The notes under the pieces were generated by a model. It worked only from the letters and a program-made list of their open reading frames with translations, searched no databases and was not told the origin of the DNA. Positions 1-5,223 of a DNA stretch of 5,401 bases are shown piece after piece. Numbering within the stretch: the first letter of the stretch is position 1; every line of letters starts with the position of its first letter. Position numbers and translations under genes: made by a program. The DNA comes from an uncultured Clostridium sp. (lineage in GTDB: Bacteria; Bacillota; Clostridia; Clostridiales; Clostridiaceae), in assembly GCA_934777095.1 (NCBI GenBank), contig CAKVNP010000180.1, forward strand, positions 1 to 5,401. Reading direction: 5' to 3'.

Positions 1-31
1 GTTTTGGCTCGCGTACCTCTGTTTTTCCCAT
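1..31 (-). CDS. TetR/AcrR-family transcriptional regulator, N-terminal fragment (partial)
   Basis: Ten codons of a leftward gene are visible before the window edge, reading M-G-K-T-E-V-R-E-P-K. The ATG (complement of 29-31) has a perfect AGGAGG ribosome binding site at 37-42, five bases upstream, so the start is well supported. The REPK string just before the expected DNA-binding helix-turn-helix is typical of clostridial TetR-family N-termini, which often read REPKQ-RS. The stronger argument is context: the gene diverges from an ABC exporter operon, and the shared intergenic region holds two long inverted repeats of the size TetR dimers bind. From family knowledge it would be a cytoplasmic dimeric repressor acting on its own promoter and on the transporter promoter, released by a ligand. 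The ligand cannot be told from ten residues. A different regulator class, such as MarR, remains possible. Confidence 0.65.
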   Translation of the reverse strand, partial: MGKTEVREPK

Positions 32-65
32 AAAATCCTCCTATGATTTTATTGCTATTAATTCT

Positions 66-93
66 ATTATATACCAATAGTTAAAATTTTCAA
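66..93 (-). promoter_or_regulatory. Sigma-A-type promoter of the leftward TetR-like gene
   Basis: Read on the minus strand, a -35 box TTGAAA (complement of 88-93) and a perfect -10 box TATAAT (complement of 66-71) are separated by 16 bases. Transcription would begin near 58-60, about 27 bases before the start codon. The -35 box lies three bases from operator 1 (97-118), so a repressor bound there should hinder polymerase, which fits autorepression. The boxes are read from sequence; the activity is inferred. Confidence 0.6.
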
Positions 94-96
94 TAG

Positions 97-118
97 AACA
101 TGAAATTTGTTTCATATT
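97..118. promoter_or_regulatory. Operator 1, inverted repeat between the two divergent -35 boxes
   Basis: Two nine-base arms (AACATGAAA and TTTCATATT) flank a four-base TTTG spacer and pair at eight of nine positions. The core is ATGAAA-N4-TTTCAT. It matches operator 2 at 19 of 22 positions. It lies three bases from the leftward -35 box (88-93) and three bases from the rightward -35 box (122-127), so one bound dimer could block both promoters. Its length and symmetry fit a TetR-type dimer site. Binding is inferred; the repeat is seen directly. Confidence 0.72.
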
Positions 119-121
119 TTG

Positions 122-149
122 TTGACAAAGGAAATAAATGGAATATAAT
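122..149 (+). promoter_or_regulatory. Strong sigma-A promoter of the ABC transporter operon
   Basis: Consensus -35 TTGACA (122-127) and consensus -10 TATAAT (144-149) are separated by 16 bases, one short of the usual 17. Predicted transcription start is near 155-158, giving a leader of about 50 bases before the ATPase start at 208. Both boxes match consensus perfectly, so the promoter should be strong when free. It is bracketed by operator 1 just upstream and operator 2 at the start site, which suggests tight repression in the uninduced state. Confidence 0.75.
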
Positions 150-156
150 AGAAATA

Positions 157-182
157 TAAATATGAAATAAGTTTCATATTTA
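157..182. promoter_or_regulatory. Operator 2, perfect inverted repeat at the ABC operon start site
   Basis: Two perfectly complementary eleven-base arms surround a TAAG spacer; the core is ATGAAA-N4-TTTCAT as in operator 1. It begins at about +1 of the predicted rightward transcript, so a bound repressor would block initiation or early elongation. Its centre (169.5) is 62 bases from the centre of operator 1 (107.5), close to six helical turns, so both dimers should sit on the same DNA face. A hairpin in the 5' leader of the mRNA is a secondary possibility. Confidence 0.75.
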
Positions 183-207
183 AGAAGATTAGAAAGGGGT
201 AGATGAA

Positions 208-912
208 ATGAGAACAATGATAGAATTTAGAAATGTAAATAAGATATATGGAGCAGGGGAAAATGCACAATTAGCTGCTAATAATGTTAACTTTAAAATT
301 AAAGAAGGAGAATTTGTAGTAGTACTAGGTCAATCAGGGGCAGGGAAATCTACTGTATTAAATCTATTAGGTGGAATGGATTCTGTAACTTCTGGAAAAG
401 TATTAATAGATGGACAGGATATAACTAAATTAAATGATGACCAATTAACTGATTTTAGAGCAGAAAATATAGGATTCATATTTCAGTTTTATAATTTGAT
501 CCCTAATTTAACTGCTTTAGAAAATGTGAATTTAATTAAGGAAATAGTTAAAAATCCCTTAGATCCTAAAAAAGTTTTAGAAGATGTTGGCTTGAAAAAT
601 CATCTGAATAAGTTTCCAGCTCAATTATCAGGAGGGGAACAGCAAAGGGTATCTATTGCAAGAGCACTATGCAAAAATCCTAAAGTCATCTTAGGAGATG
701 AGCCTACAGGTGCCTTAGATTCGGAAACAGGTGTAATTGTCTTAGATTTATTACAAAGGATGAGCAGAGAAAGAAATACCACAGTAGTAATAGTCACACA
801 TAATGCTGAAGTTGCAGAATGTGCTGATAAAGTTATTAGAATGAAAAATGGAAAGATAGTGTCTGTTGAACAAAATGAAATGCCAAAGGCAGTAAATGAG
901 GTGGTATGGTAA
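208..912 (+). CDS. ABC transporter ATP-binding protein (MacB/LolD type)
   Basis: This 234-residue cytoplasmic ATPase would power the permease encoded directly downstream. All nucleotide-binding motifs are present in order: Walker A GQSGAGKST (residues 41-49), Q-loop glutamine Q93 in FIFQFYNL, signature LSGGEQQ (140-146), Walker B ILGDEP (161-166) with catalytic E165, D-loop GALD (168-171) and switch histidine H198 in IVTHN. The length and the FxFQFYNLxPxLTxxENV segment after the Q-loop are typical of the LolD/MacB/BceA group, whose members act as homodimers with FtsX-like permeases. Walker B has glycine at G163 where alanine is usual, a mild change. The start is ATG 208, with ribosome binding site AAAGGGG (193-199) eight bases upstream; the in-frame ATG at 217 is too distant from that site. 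Expression should be controlled by the two operators upstream. The family is certain; the transported substrate is unknown, with peptides, lipids or membrane-active drugs being the usual ones. Confidence 0.95.
   Translation: MRTMIEFRNVNKIYGAGENAQLAANNVNFKIKEGEFVVVLGQSGAGKSTVLNLLGGMDSVTSGKVLIDGQDITKLNDDQLTDFRAENIGFIFQFYNLIPNLTALENVNLIKEIVKNPLDPKKVLEDVGLKNHLNKFPAQLSGGEQQRVSIARALCKNPKVILGDEPTGALDSETGVIVLDLLQRMSRERNTTVVIVTHNAEVAECADKVIRMKNGKIVSVEQNEMPKAVNEVVW
898..903 (+). promoter_or_regulatory. Ribosome binding site that sets the permease start
   Basis: GAGGTG lies inside the last codons of the ATPase gene. It is eight bases before ATG 912 but only two bases before the alternative ATG 906. The spacing favours 912, whose A is the last base of the ATPase stop TAA (a TAATG overlap). 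This arrangement suggests translational coupling of the two subunits. Confidence 0.6.
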
Positions 913-3191
913 TGCTTTTTTTAAAGATGATCAGGGATATAAAAAAGAATTTTGTACAATTTATTGTAATTTTTCTAATGGCATTTATGGGAACCTTTGT
1001 GTTTTCAGGAATTAGTGCAGAATGGTATGGAATAGACAAAACAGTAAAAGATTATACTGCTGAAGCTAACTTTGCAGATATTTGGGTTTATGGTAAAAAC
1101 TTTTCAAAGGACGATTTAGATACTATACAAAATTTAAAGGGAATTGTAGAGGTAGAACGTAGAGTATCAATTGAAGGGATAGGGGATTTTGCCAATAATC
1201 CTAAATTAGAGCTTCATTTTTTAGAAGATAATTCAATAAATAAACCTAAATTAGTAGAAGGAGAGGAGATAGATCTAAATAAGTCTGAAGGAATATGGAT
1301 AGATAAAAACTTTGCAAAGGAAAAAAAGTTAAAGATTGGAGATACATTGAAATGTTCCTCAAATGGAGTTTCTATTGAAAAAGAAATTTTAGGTATTGTT
1401 GAGAGTCCAGAATACATTTATTATGCTAATGAGGAAGATTTATGGCCAGATTATACAAAGATTGGCTACGCTTATTTATCTATTGAAGCATTCCCTTATA
1501 AGGATAAAGCACCGTATACAACTATGTTAGTTAAAGCAAACAGAACAGATACTTCTAAACTAGAGGATGAAATAAATAATTCAATAAAAGATAATAAAGT
1601 AACTATAGTATTAAAAGAAAATATGCCATCATATAAGGCAATATCAAACGAAGTTGAGCAGCATAAAGTAATGGGTGGAATTTTTCCTGTAGCATTTATT
1701 TTAATAGCAATTTTAGCAATGTTAACAACTATGACTAGGCTAGTTAATAATCAAAGAATTCAAATTGGCACTTTAAAAGCTATTGGGTTCTCAAACAGAA
1801 AGATAATGCACCACTATTTATCATATGGATTTTATTTATCTACTCTTGGGGCTCTATTAGGAGCAATCTTAGGACCAATAACACTTCCATATTTATTTTA
1901 TCCATCTATGTCTAGTTTTTATAATTTGCCACAATGGAAACCAAGTATTGCGCCAATAACTTGGTGGGTTACAGTATTAGCAGTAGCTTTATGTACATTA
2001 ACTACGTATATAGCATGTAGAAAGCTATTAAAGGATACACCTGCTGAAACATTAAGAACAAAAGCTCCTACAAATGTTAAGAGAAGTATATTTGAAAAGA
2101 GTAAAATCTGGGATAAGTTAGGTTTTAATTCAAAATGGAATTTGAGAGATATTAGAAGAGCTAAAGTAAGAAGTATTATGGGGTTTATAGGAACTATGAG
2201 TTGTATGGCGCTTTTAGTGTGTGCATTTTCTGAAAATGATACAGTTTCATATATGAAGGAGTGGATTTATTCTGAAATAAATCAATATGAAACTCAATTA
2301 AATTTTAAAGAAAATGTTGAATATAGTGACAAAGAAAAGATTGCTGAGGAAGTTAATGGACAATTATTTATGTCTTCAGCTCTTGAAATTAAAAATGGAG
2401 ATACTAAAAAGGTTAGTAAGATAACTGTGATAGAAAATAATGAACTATATAAAGCAATGGATAAAAAACTTAACTATATAGAAATAGGTGAAAATGAAAT
2501 AGCACTTTCCTCAAGAATGGCAAAAGAACTTGGCGTGAAAAAGGGAGATAAAATAAGCTGGAGATTATATGGTGAGAGTATTTGGCTAGAGAGTACTGTG
2601 AATATTATTAACAGAATACCTGTTGGGCAAGGACTAACAATGACTAAAAGTACTTTTGAAAGTTATGGATATAGTTTTAATCCGTCCTCAATAATAACTT
2701 CACAAAAATTAGAACAATATCATAATGATAATATTTCGACTGTTTTTAGCATAAAGGATTTAGGAGAAGCGTGGGATAAATCAATGGAAGCTATGAATAC
2801 AATGGTTTATGTACTGGTAATAGCTGCAATCTCATTAGCATTAATAGTTTTATATAATTTAGGGCTTTTATCCTTTACAGAAAGAGAAAAAGAACTTGCA
2901 ACATTAAAGGTTATAGGATTTAAGGCTAAAAAGATAAGAAATCTTTTGCTAACACAAAATCTGTGGCTTTCAATATTAGGAGTAATAGTTGGTGTTCCAT
3001 TAGGCTTAGAGCTGCTAAATATAATTTGTATTACAGCAGGTGAAGATTTTGACTTTGCTATAAAAATGTCGTTGTCATCTTTGACTATTAGTGTAGCAAT
3101 AACCTTAGGTGTTTCTATTTTAGTTAATTTGATGTTTTCAAAAAAAATTAAGAATATTGATATGGTAGGGTATTTAAAAGGAGTCGAGTAA
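912..3191 (+). CDS. FtsX-like ABC transporter permease, fused two-unit (pseudodimer) form
   Basis: This 759-residue integral membrane protein is the partner of the ATPase just upstream. Eight hydrophobic segments can be seen, near residues 15-34, 256-277, 304-329, 349-369, 421-440, 630-655, 683-707 and 722-742. The order is helix, large outer domain (35-255), three helices, then the same again (outer domain 441-629). Each half carries the FtsX coupling motif after its second helix: IGTLKAIGF (285-293) and LATLKVIGF (662-670). The outer domains share an A-K-E-x(5)-G-D pattern (135-144 and 537-546), and both halves open with an RDI(K/R) stretch before their first helix. It therefore looks like two MacB/LolC-type four-helix units joined in one chain, unlike BceB, which has ten helices and one outer domain. 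MacB-like systems use ATP hydrolysis to move the outer domains and push substrates out of the membrane or envelope. An alternative start at 906 adds two residues. The family is secure; the substrate is unknown. Confidence 0.93.
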   Translation: MLFLKMIRDIKKNFVQFIVIFLMAFMGTFVFSGISAEWYGIDKTVKDYTAEANFADIWVYGKNFSKDDLDTIQNLKGIVEVERRVSIEGIGDFANNPKLELHFLEDNSINKPKLVEGEEIDLNKSEGIWIDKNFAKEKKLKIGDTLKCSSNGVSIEKEILGIVESPEYIYYANEEDLWPDYTKIGYAYLSIEAFPYKDKAPYTTMLVKANRTDTSKLEDEINNSIKDNKVTIVLKENMPSYKAISNEVEQHKVMGGIFPVAFILIAILAMLTTMTRLVNNQRIQIGTLKAIGFSNRKIMHHYLSYGFYLSTLGALLGAILGPITLPYLFYPSMSSFYNLPQWKPSIAPITWWVTVLAVALCTLTTYIACRKLLKDTPAETLRTKAPTNVKRSIFEKSKIWDKLGFNSKWNLRDIRRAKVRSIMGFIGTMSCMALLVCAFSENDTVSYMKEWIYSEINQYETQLNFKENVEYSDKEKIAEEVNGQLFMSSALEIKNGDTKKVSKITVIENNELYKAMDKKLNYIEIGENEIALSSRMAKELGVKKGDKISWRLYGESIWLESTVNIINRIPVGQGLTMTKSTFESYGYSFNPSSIITSQKLEQYHNDNISTVFSIKDLGEAWDKSMEAMNTMVYVLVIAAISLALIVLYNLGLLSFTEREKELATLKVIGFKAKKIRNLLLTQNLWLSILGVIVGVPLGLELLNIICITAGEDFDFAIKMSLSSLTISVAITLGVSILVNLMFSKKIKNIDMVGYLKGVE

Positions 3192-3228
3192 TTGTAATAA
3201 ATTATCAAGAATAATTAGGAATTATCTT

Positions 3229-3265
3229 AAAAATAAAGTGAATATATAGTATTCACTTTATTTTT
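3229..3265 (+). terminator. Intrinsic terminator of the ABC operon
   Basis: A perfect 16-base-pair stem (3229-3244 with 3250-3265) closes on a TATAG loop, 37 bases after the permease stop. The GTGAATA/TATTCAC part forms the upper stem, and the AAAAATAAA/TTTATTTTT base supplies the U-rich tail. Because the left arm begins with A residues, it could also end transcription arriving from the right. The stem is AU-rich but long and flawless. Confidence 0.82.
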
Positions 3266-3284
3266 ATACCCAGATATTTAAACT

Positions 3285-3314
3285 TTAACTTATATCTTTG
3301 CTAGTATCCATAAT
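3285..3314 (+). promoter_or_regulatory. Weak candidate promoter for the 197-aa protein gene
   Basis: The best sigma-A-like pair before the next gene is TTAACT (3285-3290; four of six to consensus) and CATAAT (3309-3314; five of six), with an 18-base spacer. Transcription would start near 3321, just before the inverted repeat at 3324. The gene must have a promoter because the terminator at 3229-3265 isolates it from the ABC operon, but in DNA this AT-rich chance matches are common. Confidence 0.25.
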
Positions 3315-3323
3315 TATTCAGCA

Positions 3324-3389
3324 GGAACTTTTATTAAAAAAATAAAGAGGAAAAAAATAAAATGCACAGAAAAAGTAATAATAAGTTCC
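3324..3389 (+). repeat. Interrupted inverted repeat in the leader of the 197-aa protein gene
   Basis: GGAACTT (3324-3330) pairs with AAGTTCC (3383-3389), and TTATTA (3331-3336) pairs with TAATAA (3376-3381), leaving T3382 as a single bulge. The result is a 13-base-pair stem over a 39-base A-rich loop. The loop contains the ribosome binding site and start codon of a possible small ORF (3362-3448). It could be an mRNA leader structure or a DNA site; the A/T-rich inner half may be chance. There is no U-tract after it, so it is not a terminator. Confidence 0.3.
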
Positions 3390-3448
3390 AAAATATGGTA
3401 AAATTATGTAAAAGATTAATTAGGATGGGGGAGGCAGTATATGATTAG
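3362..3448 (+). CDS. Possible small upstream ORF (28 codons) overlapping the next gene
   Basis: An ATG at 3362 opens a 28-residue frame beginning MHRKSNNKF and ending GEAVYD, closed by TAG at 3446-3448. A modest ribosome binding site, AAAGAGG (3344-3350), lies 11 bases upstream, slightly farther than ideal. The frame overlaps the start of the 197-aa gene by eight bases (ATGATTAG), an arrangement typical of translational coupling. The peptide is basic (eight K/R plus one H), has no clear membrane segment and resembles no family I know. It might be a leader peptide controlling the next gene, or just an open frame by chance; its short length gives no statistical support. Confidence 0.25.
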   Translation: MHRKSNNKFQNMVKLCKRLIRMGEAVYD

Positions 3449-4034
3449 TAATAGAGAACTGGAGTATTTAAATCATACTTTAGATGGTAAAGAAATATAC
3501 GGTATAAATCTGTTAGGTTCTTTTTCTAAAGAACCGATTATGAAGAGACCTAATTATTATAAGAGCCGAGATTTTAACAGATATTATGACGAACTTTTAG
3601 AAAACTTAAAATTATATAAGAATGCCATAAAATATGTATGGGTAAAAGACTTAATTGTTGCAGTTGTAGATGACGAAACTGTAGTAATATTAAAAAAATT
3701 TAAAGCCGGGGACGTATTATTGTCTAGAGCAGGGAAGGAACAGTTTATTAAAGGTCTTCTAAATATTTATGAATATTTACAATGCGATGATGATAGGGAA
3801 ATTATTAAGGAAAATTGCAGTCTTAAGAGTGTTTTAGACAATAAGCTGAATCAAGCAAACAAGTGGTTTTATATTAAGGAAGTAATTAATCATGAAACAA
3901 TTAGTTTCAATATATATTATTTGGAGAAGGATAAATTATATAAATACAATTTATACACTAAAGTTCTCAAAAATATAAATCCTAAAAATTTAAGGAATGA
4001 TTTTGCAAGGATGTTTAAACAAATAAAAATTTAA
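3441..4034 (+). CDS. Hypothetical protein, 197 aa, function unknown
   Basis: I do not recognise this protein. The gene is convincing: ATG 3441 has a strong ribosome binding site GGGGGAGG (3427-3434) six bases upstream, codon use matches the neighbours, and a terminator follows 18 bases after the stop. The product has no signal peptide or membrane helix and is rich in lysine, asparagine and tyrosine, so it is probably cytoplasmic. Visible parts are a charged, tyrosine-rich N-terminal region (residues 1-65); a short beta-like stretch reading VWVKDLIVAVVDDETVVIL (about 66-84); a helical region to about 115; an acidic patch CDDDRE (115-120); and an alternating C-terminal part with FYIKEV and FNIYYLEKDKLYKYNLY (about 142-173) suggesting beta strands, ending in a basic tail. 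No catalytic or metal-binding cluster stands out. Terminators on both sides suggest it is transcribed alone, possibly together with the small ORF at 3362. Confidence 0.85.
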   Translation: MISNRELEYLNHTLDGKEIYGINLLGSFSKEPIMKRPNYYKSRDFNRYYDELLENLKLYKNAIKYVWVKDLIVAVVDDETVVILKKFKAGDVLLSRAGKEQFIKGLLNIYEYLQCDDDREIIKENCSLKSVLDNKLNQANKWFYIKEVINHETISFNIYYLEKDKLYKYNLYTKVLKNINPKNLRNDFARMFKQIKI

Positions 4035-4052
4035 TTATTGTTTATAAAATAA

Positions 4053-4095
4053 AAAATAGGCTTAGGCAATATATATTATTGTCTAGGTCTATTTT
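4053..4095 (+). terminator. Intrinsic terminator after the 197-aa protein gene
   Basis: A 19-base-pair stem (4053-4071 with 4077-4095) closes on a five-base TATAT loop. Sixteen pairs are Watson-Crick and three are G-U wobbles (G4066-U4082, U4062-G4086, G4060-U4088). It ends in a TTTT tail. Because the wobbles become A-C mismatches on the opposite strand, this hairpin should act mainly on rightward transcripts. Confidence 0.85.
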
Positions 4096-4142
4096 CTGTC
4101 TTAGGGAATTAAGAAGCTTTGCTTTTATATATTTAATATTTA

Positions 4143-4208
4143 ATTAACAGAAACTAAGACATAAATTAACAGTAATTAAGCGTTAAATTAACAATTACTT
4201 TGTAAAAT
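4143..4208 (+). repeat. Three direct repeats with exact 22-base period upstream of the PLC-family gene
   Basis: ATTAACA occurs at 4143, 4165 and 4187, exactly 22 bases apart, or about two helical turns. The first two full 22-base units agree at 17 of 22 positions; in the third only the first seven bases are well conserved. Each copy contains TTAACA, one base from the TTGACA -35 consensus, and the last lies 44 bases before the start codon. The phasing suggests binding sites for a regulator on one DNA face, or a decayed tandem duplication. In AT-rich intergenic DNA a seven-base A/T-rich word can recur by chance, but the exact period makes this less likely. Confidence 0.45.
4171..4199. promoter_or_regulatory. 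Candidate operator upstream of the PLC-family gene
   Basis: AGTAATT (4171-4177) and AATTACT (4193-4199) form perfect seven-base inverted arms. Between them lies an 11-base palindrome GTTAA-A-TTAAC (4182-4192), off-centre by two bases. The site overlaps the third 22-base repeat and the only TTAACA that could serve as a -35 box close to the gene. It is a plausible regulator site, but I cannot name a regulator and see no convincing -10 box to fix the promoter. Confidence 0.3.
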
Positions 4209-4236
4209 ATTAATTAAATAAAGGGGAGGAGATTAA

Positions 4237-5031
4237 ATGCCATCAACATATGCACATTACAAATTCGGGCAAACTGTCCTTGAAAAGCTAAATAACAAAC
4301 AATTAGCAGATAAAATAAATCAAAATAAAGAGTTGTTTTTTATAGGGCTCCATGGGCCAGATATATTATTTTATTATGAACCATTAAGAAAAAATGAGGT
4401 AAATTCACTTGGATATGAGATGCATACTAAGCCAGCAAAGGATTTTTTCCAAAGATCAAAAACTATTGTTAAAAGTAAAGATCAAAATGGTGAATACTTA
4501 TCTTATATTGTAGGCTTTATCTGCCATTTTATTTTAGATGGTGAGTGTCATGGCTACATTAATGGACTGAGTAGTATAGGCAGGATTTCTCATACAAAAA
4601 TTGAAGTGGAATTTGATCGAATGCTTTTGGGTAGTGAGGGGAAAAATCCATTGAAAGCAAAGCTGACTGAACATATTAAAATAGACCAGAAAAATTCAGA
4701 AATAATTGCACAATTTTTTGACTTAGTATCTGCTAAAGAAATTATGAAGACAATAAAGTCCATGATTACTTATAATAATCTACTTGTAGCACCAGGAAAA
4801 ATCAAGAGAAGTTTAATTTATGCTATTTTAAAAATAACAAAAAGTGACGAGGAACTAAAAGATCATCTCATAAGCTATGTAAAAAGTGAGGAGTGTGCTG
4901 AAAGCAATCAGGTATTGATGGATAAGTTTAATGGGGCAGTAGGAATAGCGGTAAACTGCATTGAGGGGTATGATAAATATTTATCTTCAGATGAAGCAAT
5001 AGATGAGAGATTTAACAGGAATTATGAATAG
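4237..5031 (+). CDS. Zinc-dependent phospholipase C family protein, no signal peptide
   Basis: This 264-residue protein has the ligand pattern of the zinc-dependent phospholipase C family (Bacillus cereus PLC, C. perfringens alpha-toxin N-domain). Visible are H7 in the N-terminal AHYKFG, H39 and D42 in LHGPDILFY, H63, the pair H97-x3-D101 in CHFILD, H105, and H119-x3-E123. These line up in order and local spacing with known ligands of the B. cereus enzyme: H14, D55, H69, H118/D122, H128 and H142/E146. The secreted enzymes start, after signal cleavage, with a tryptophan that also binds zinc. Here there is no signal peptide and no such tryptophan; the protein starts MPSTYAH, so it is probably cytosolic and its substrate may not be a phospholipid. 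It also lacks the lipid-binding C2-like domain of alpha-toxin. From family knowledge such signal-less forms are common, poorly characterised proteins of clostridia. ATG 4237 has a strong ribosome binding site GGGGAGGAG (4223-4231). The gene is probably monocistronic. Family membership is likely; the phospholipase activity is unproven. Confidence 0.88.
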   Translation: MPSTYAHYKFGQTVLEKLNNKQLADKINQNKELFFIGLHGPDILFYYEPLRKNEVNSLGYEMHTKPAKDFFQRSKTIVKSKDQNGEYLSYIVGFICHFILDGECHGYINGLSSIGRISHTKIEVEFDRMLLGSEGKNPLKAKLTEHIKIDQKNSEIIAQFFDLVSAKEIMKTIKSMITYNNLLVAPGKIKRSLIYAILKITKSDEELKDHLISYVKSEECAESNQVLMDKFNGAVGIAVNCIEGYDKYLSSDEAIDERFNRNYE

Positions 5032-5123
5032 GGGGCAATTTAGTGTGGAGAAGAAAAATAAATTAAGTAAGCAAATATTAGCAGTTTTTAAGTATTAGAA
5101 TTAGGGATAGCTCGTATATAGAA

Positions 5124-5168
5124 AAGACAGCAGAGATTTTTATTGTTATATAAAATTTCTACTGTCTT
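5124..5168. terminator. Bidirectional intrinsic terminator between convergent genes
   Basis: A 17-position stem (5124-5140 with 5152-5168) has one mismatch (C5131 against A5161) and one G-U pair (G5135-U5157), with an 11-base loop. The base AAGACAG/CTGTCTT is perfect. Rightward it is followed by ATTGTTTT; leftward it is followed by TTTTC, so it can serve both the PLC-family gene and the minus-strand gene ending at 5224. Confidence 0.75.
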
Positions 5169-5223
5169 ATTGTTTTGAAAAATAGATTTCTATGAAATAA
5201 TGTGGATAAAAAAGCTATCATAT

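Noticed and set aside
836..1039. Minus-strand open frame of 67 codons across the ATPase/permease junction
   Set aside because: It lies opposite two well-supported genes, has no ribosome binding site that stands out, and its sequence resembles no family. It is a shadow of the coding strand.
1214..1417. Minus-strand open frame of 67 codons inside the permease gene
   Set aside because: It is fully antisense to the first outer domain of the permease and shows no independent signals.
2807..3208. Minus-strand open frame of 133 codons at the permease 3' end
   Set aside because: It is antisense to the last three membrane helices of a clear gene; its serine- and isoleucine-rich product is what antisense reading of such a region gives.
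3200..3228. Repeated AATTATC words just after the permease stop
   Set aside because: Two short A/T-rich words in AT-rich DNA are expected by chance, and there is no symmetry or spacing that suggests a site.
4097..4161. Inverted pair TGTCTTAG (4097-4104) and CTAAGACA (4154-4161)
   Set aside because: The arms are eight bases long and 49 bases apart, with AT-rich filler between them. The left arm touches the terminator. Too little to call a structure or a mobile-element end.
4160..4168. CATAAATTA, which fits the CATA-N3-TA -10 pattern of late sporulation sigma factors
   Set aside because: No matching -35 element is present at the right distance, and the pattern is common in AT-rich DNA.
5045..5098. 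A 17-codon frame starting at GTG 5045 (VEKKNKLSKQ...) nine bases after GGGGG
   Set aside because: It uses a GTG start, is very short, and the G-rich stretch overlaps the previous stop codon. It could be the remnant of a lost gene or a chance frame; nothing further supports it.
5191..5206. Short dyad ATAGA-TT-TCTAT between the terminator and the convergent stop codon
   Set aside because: A five-base stem with a two-base loop cannot form a stable hairpin, and the stronger terminator at 5124-5168 explains transcription ends here.
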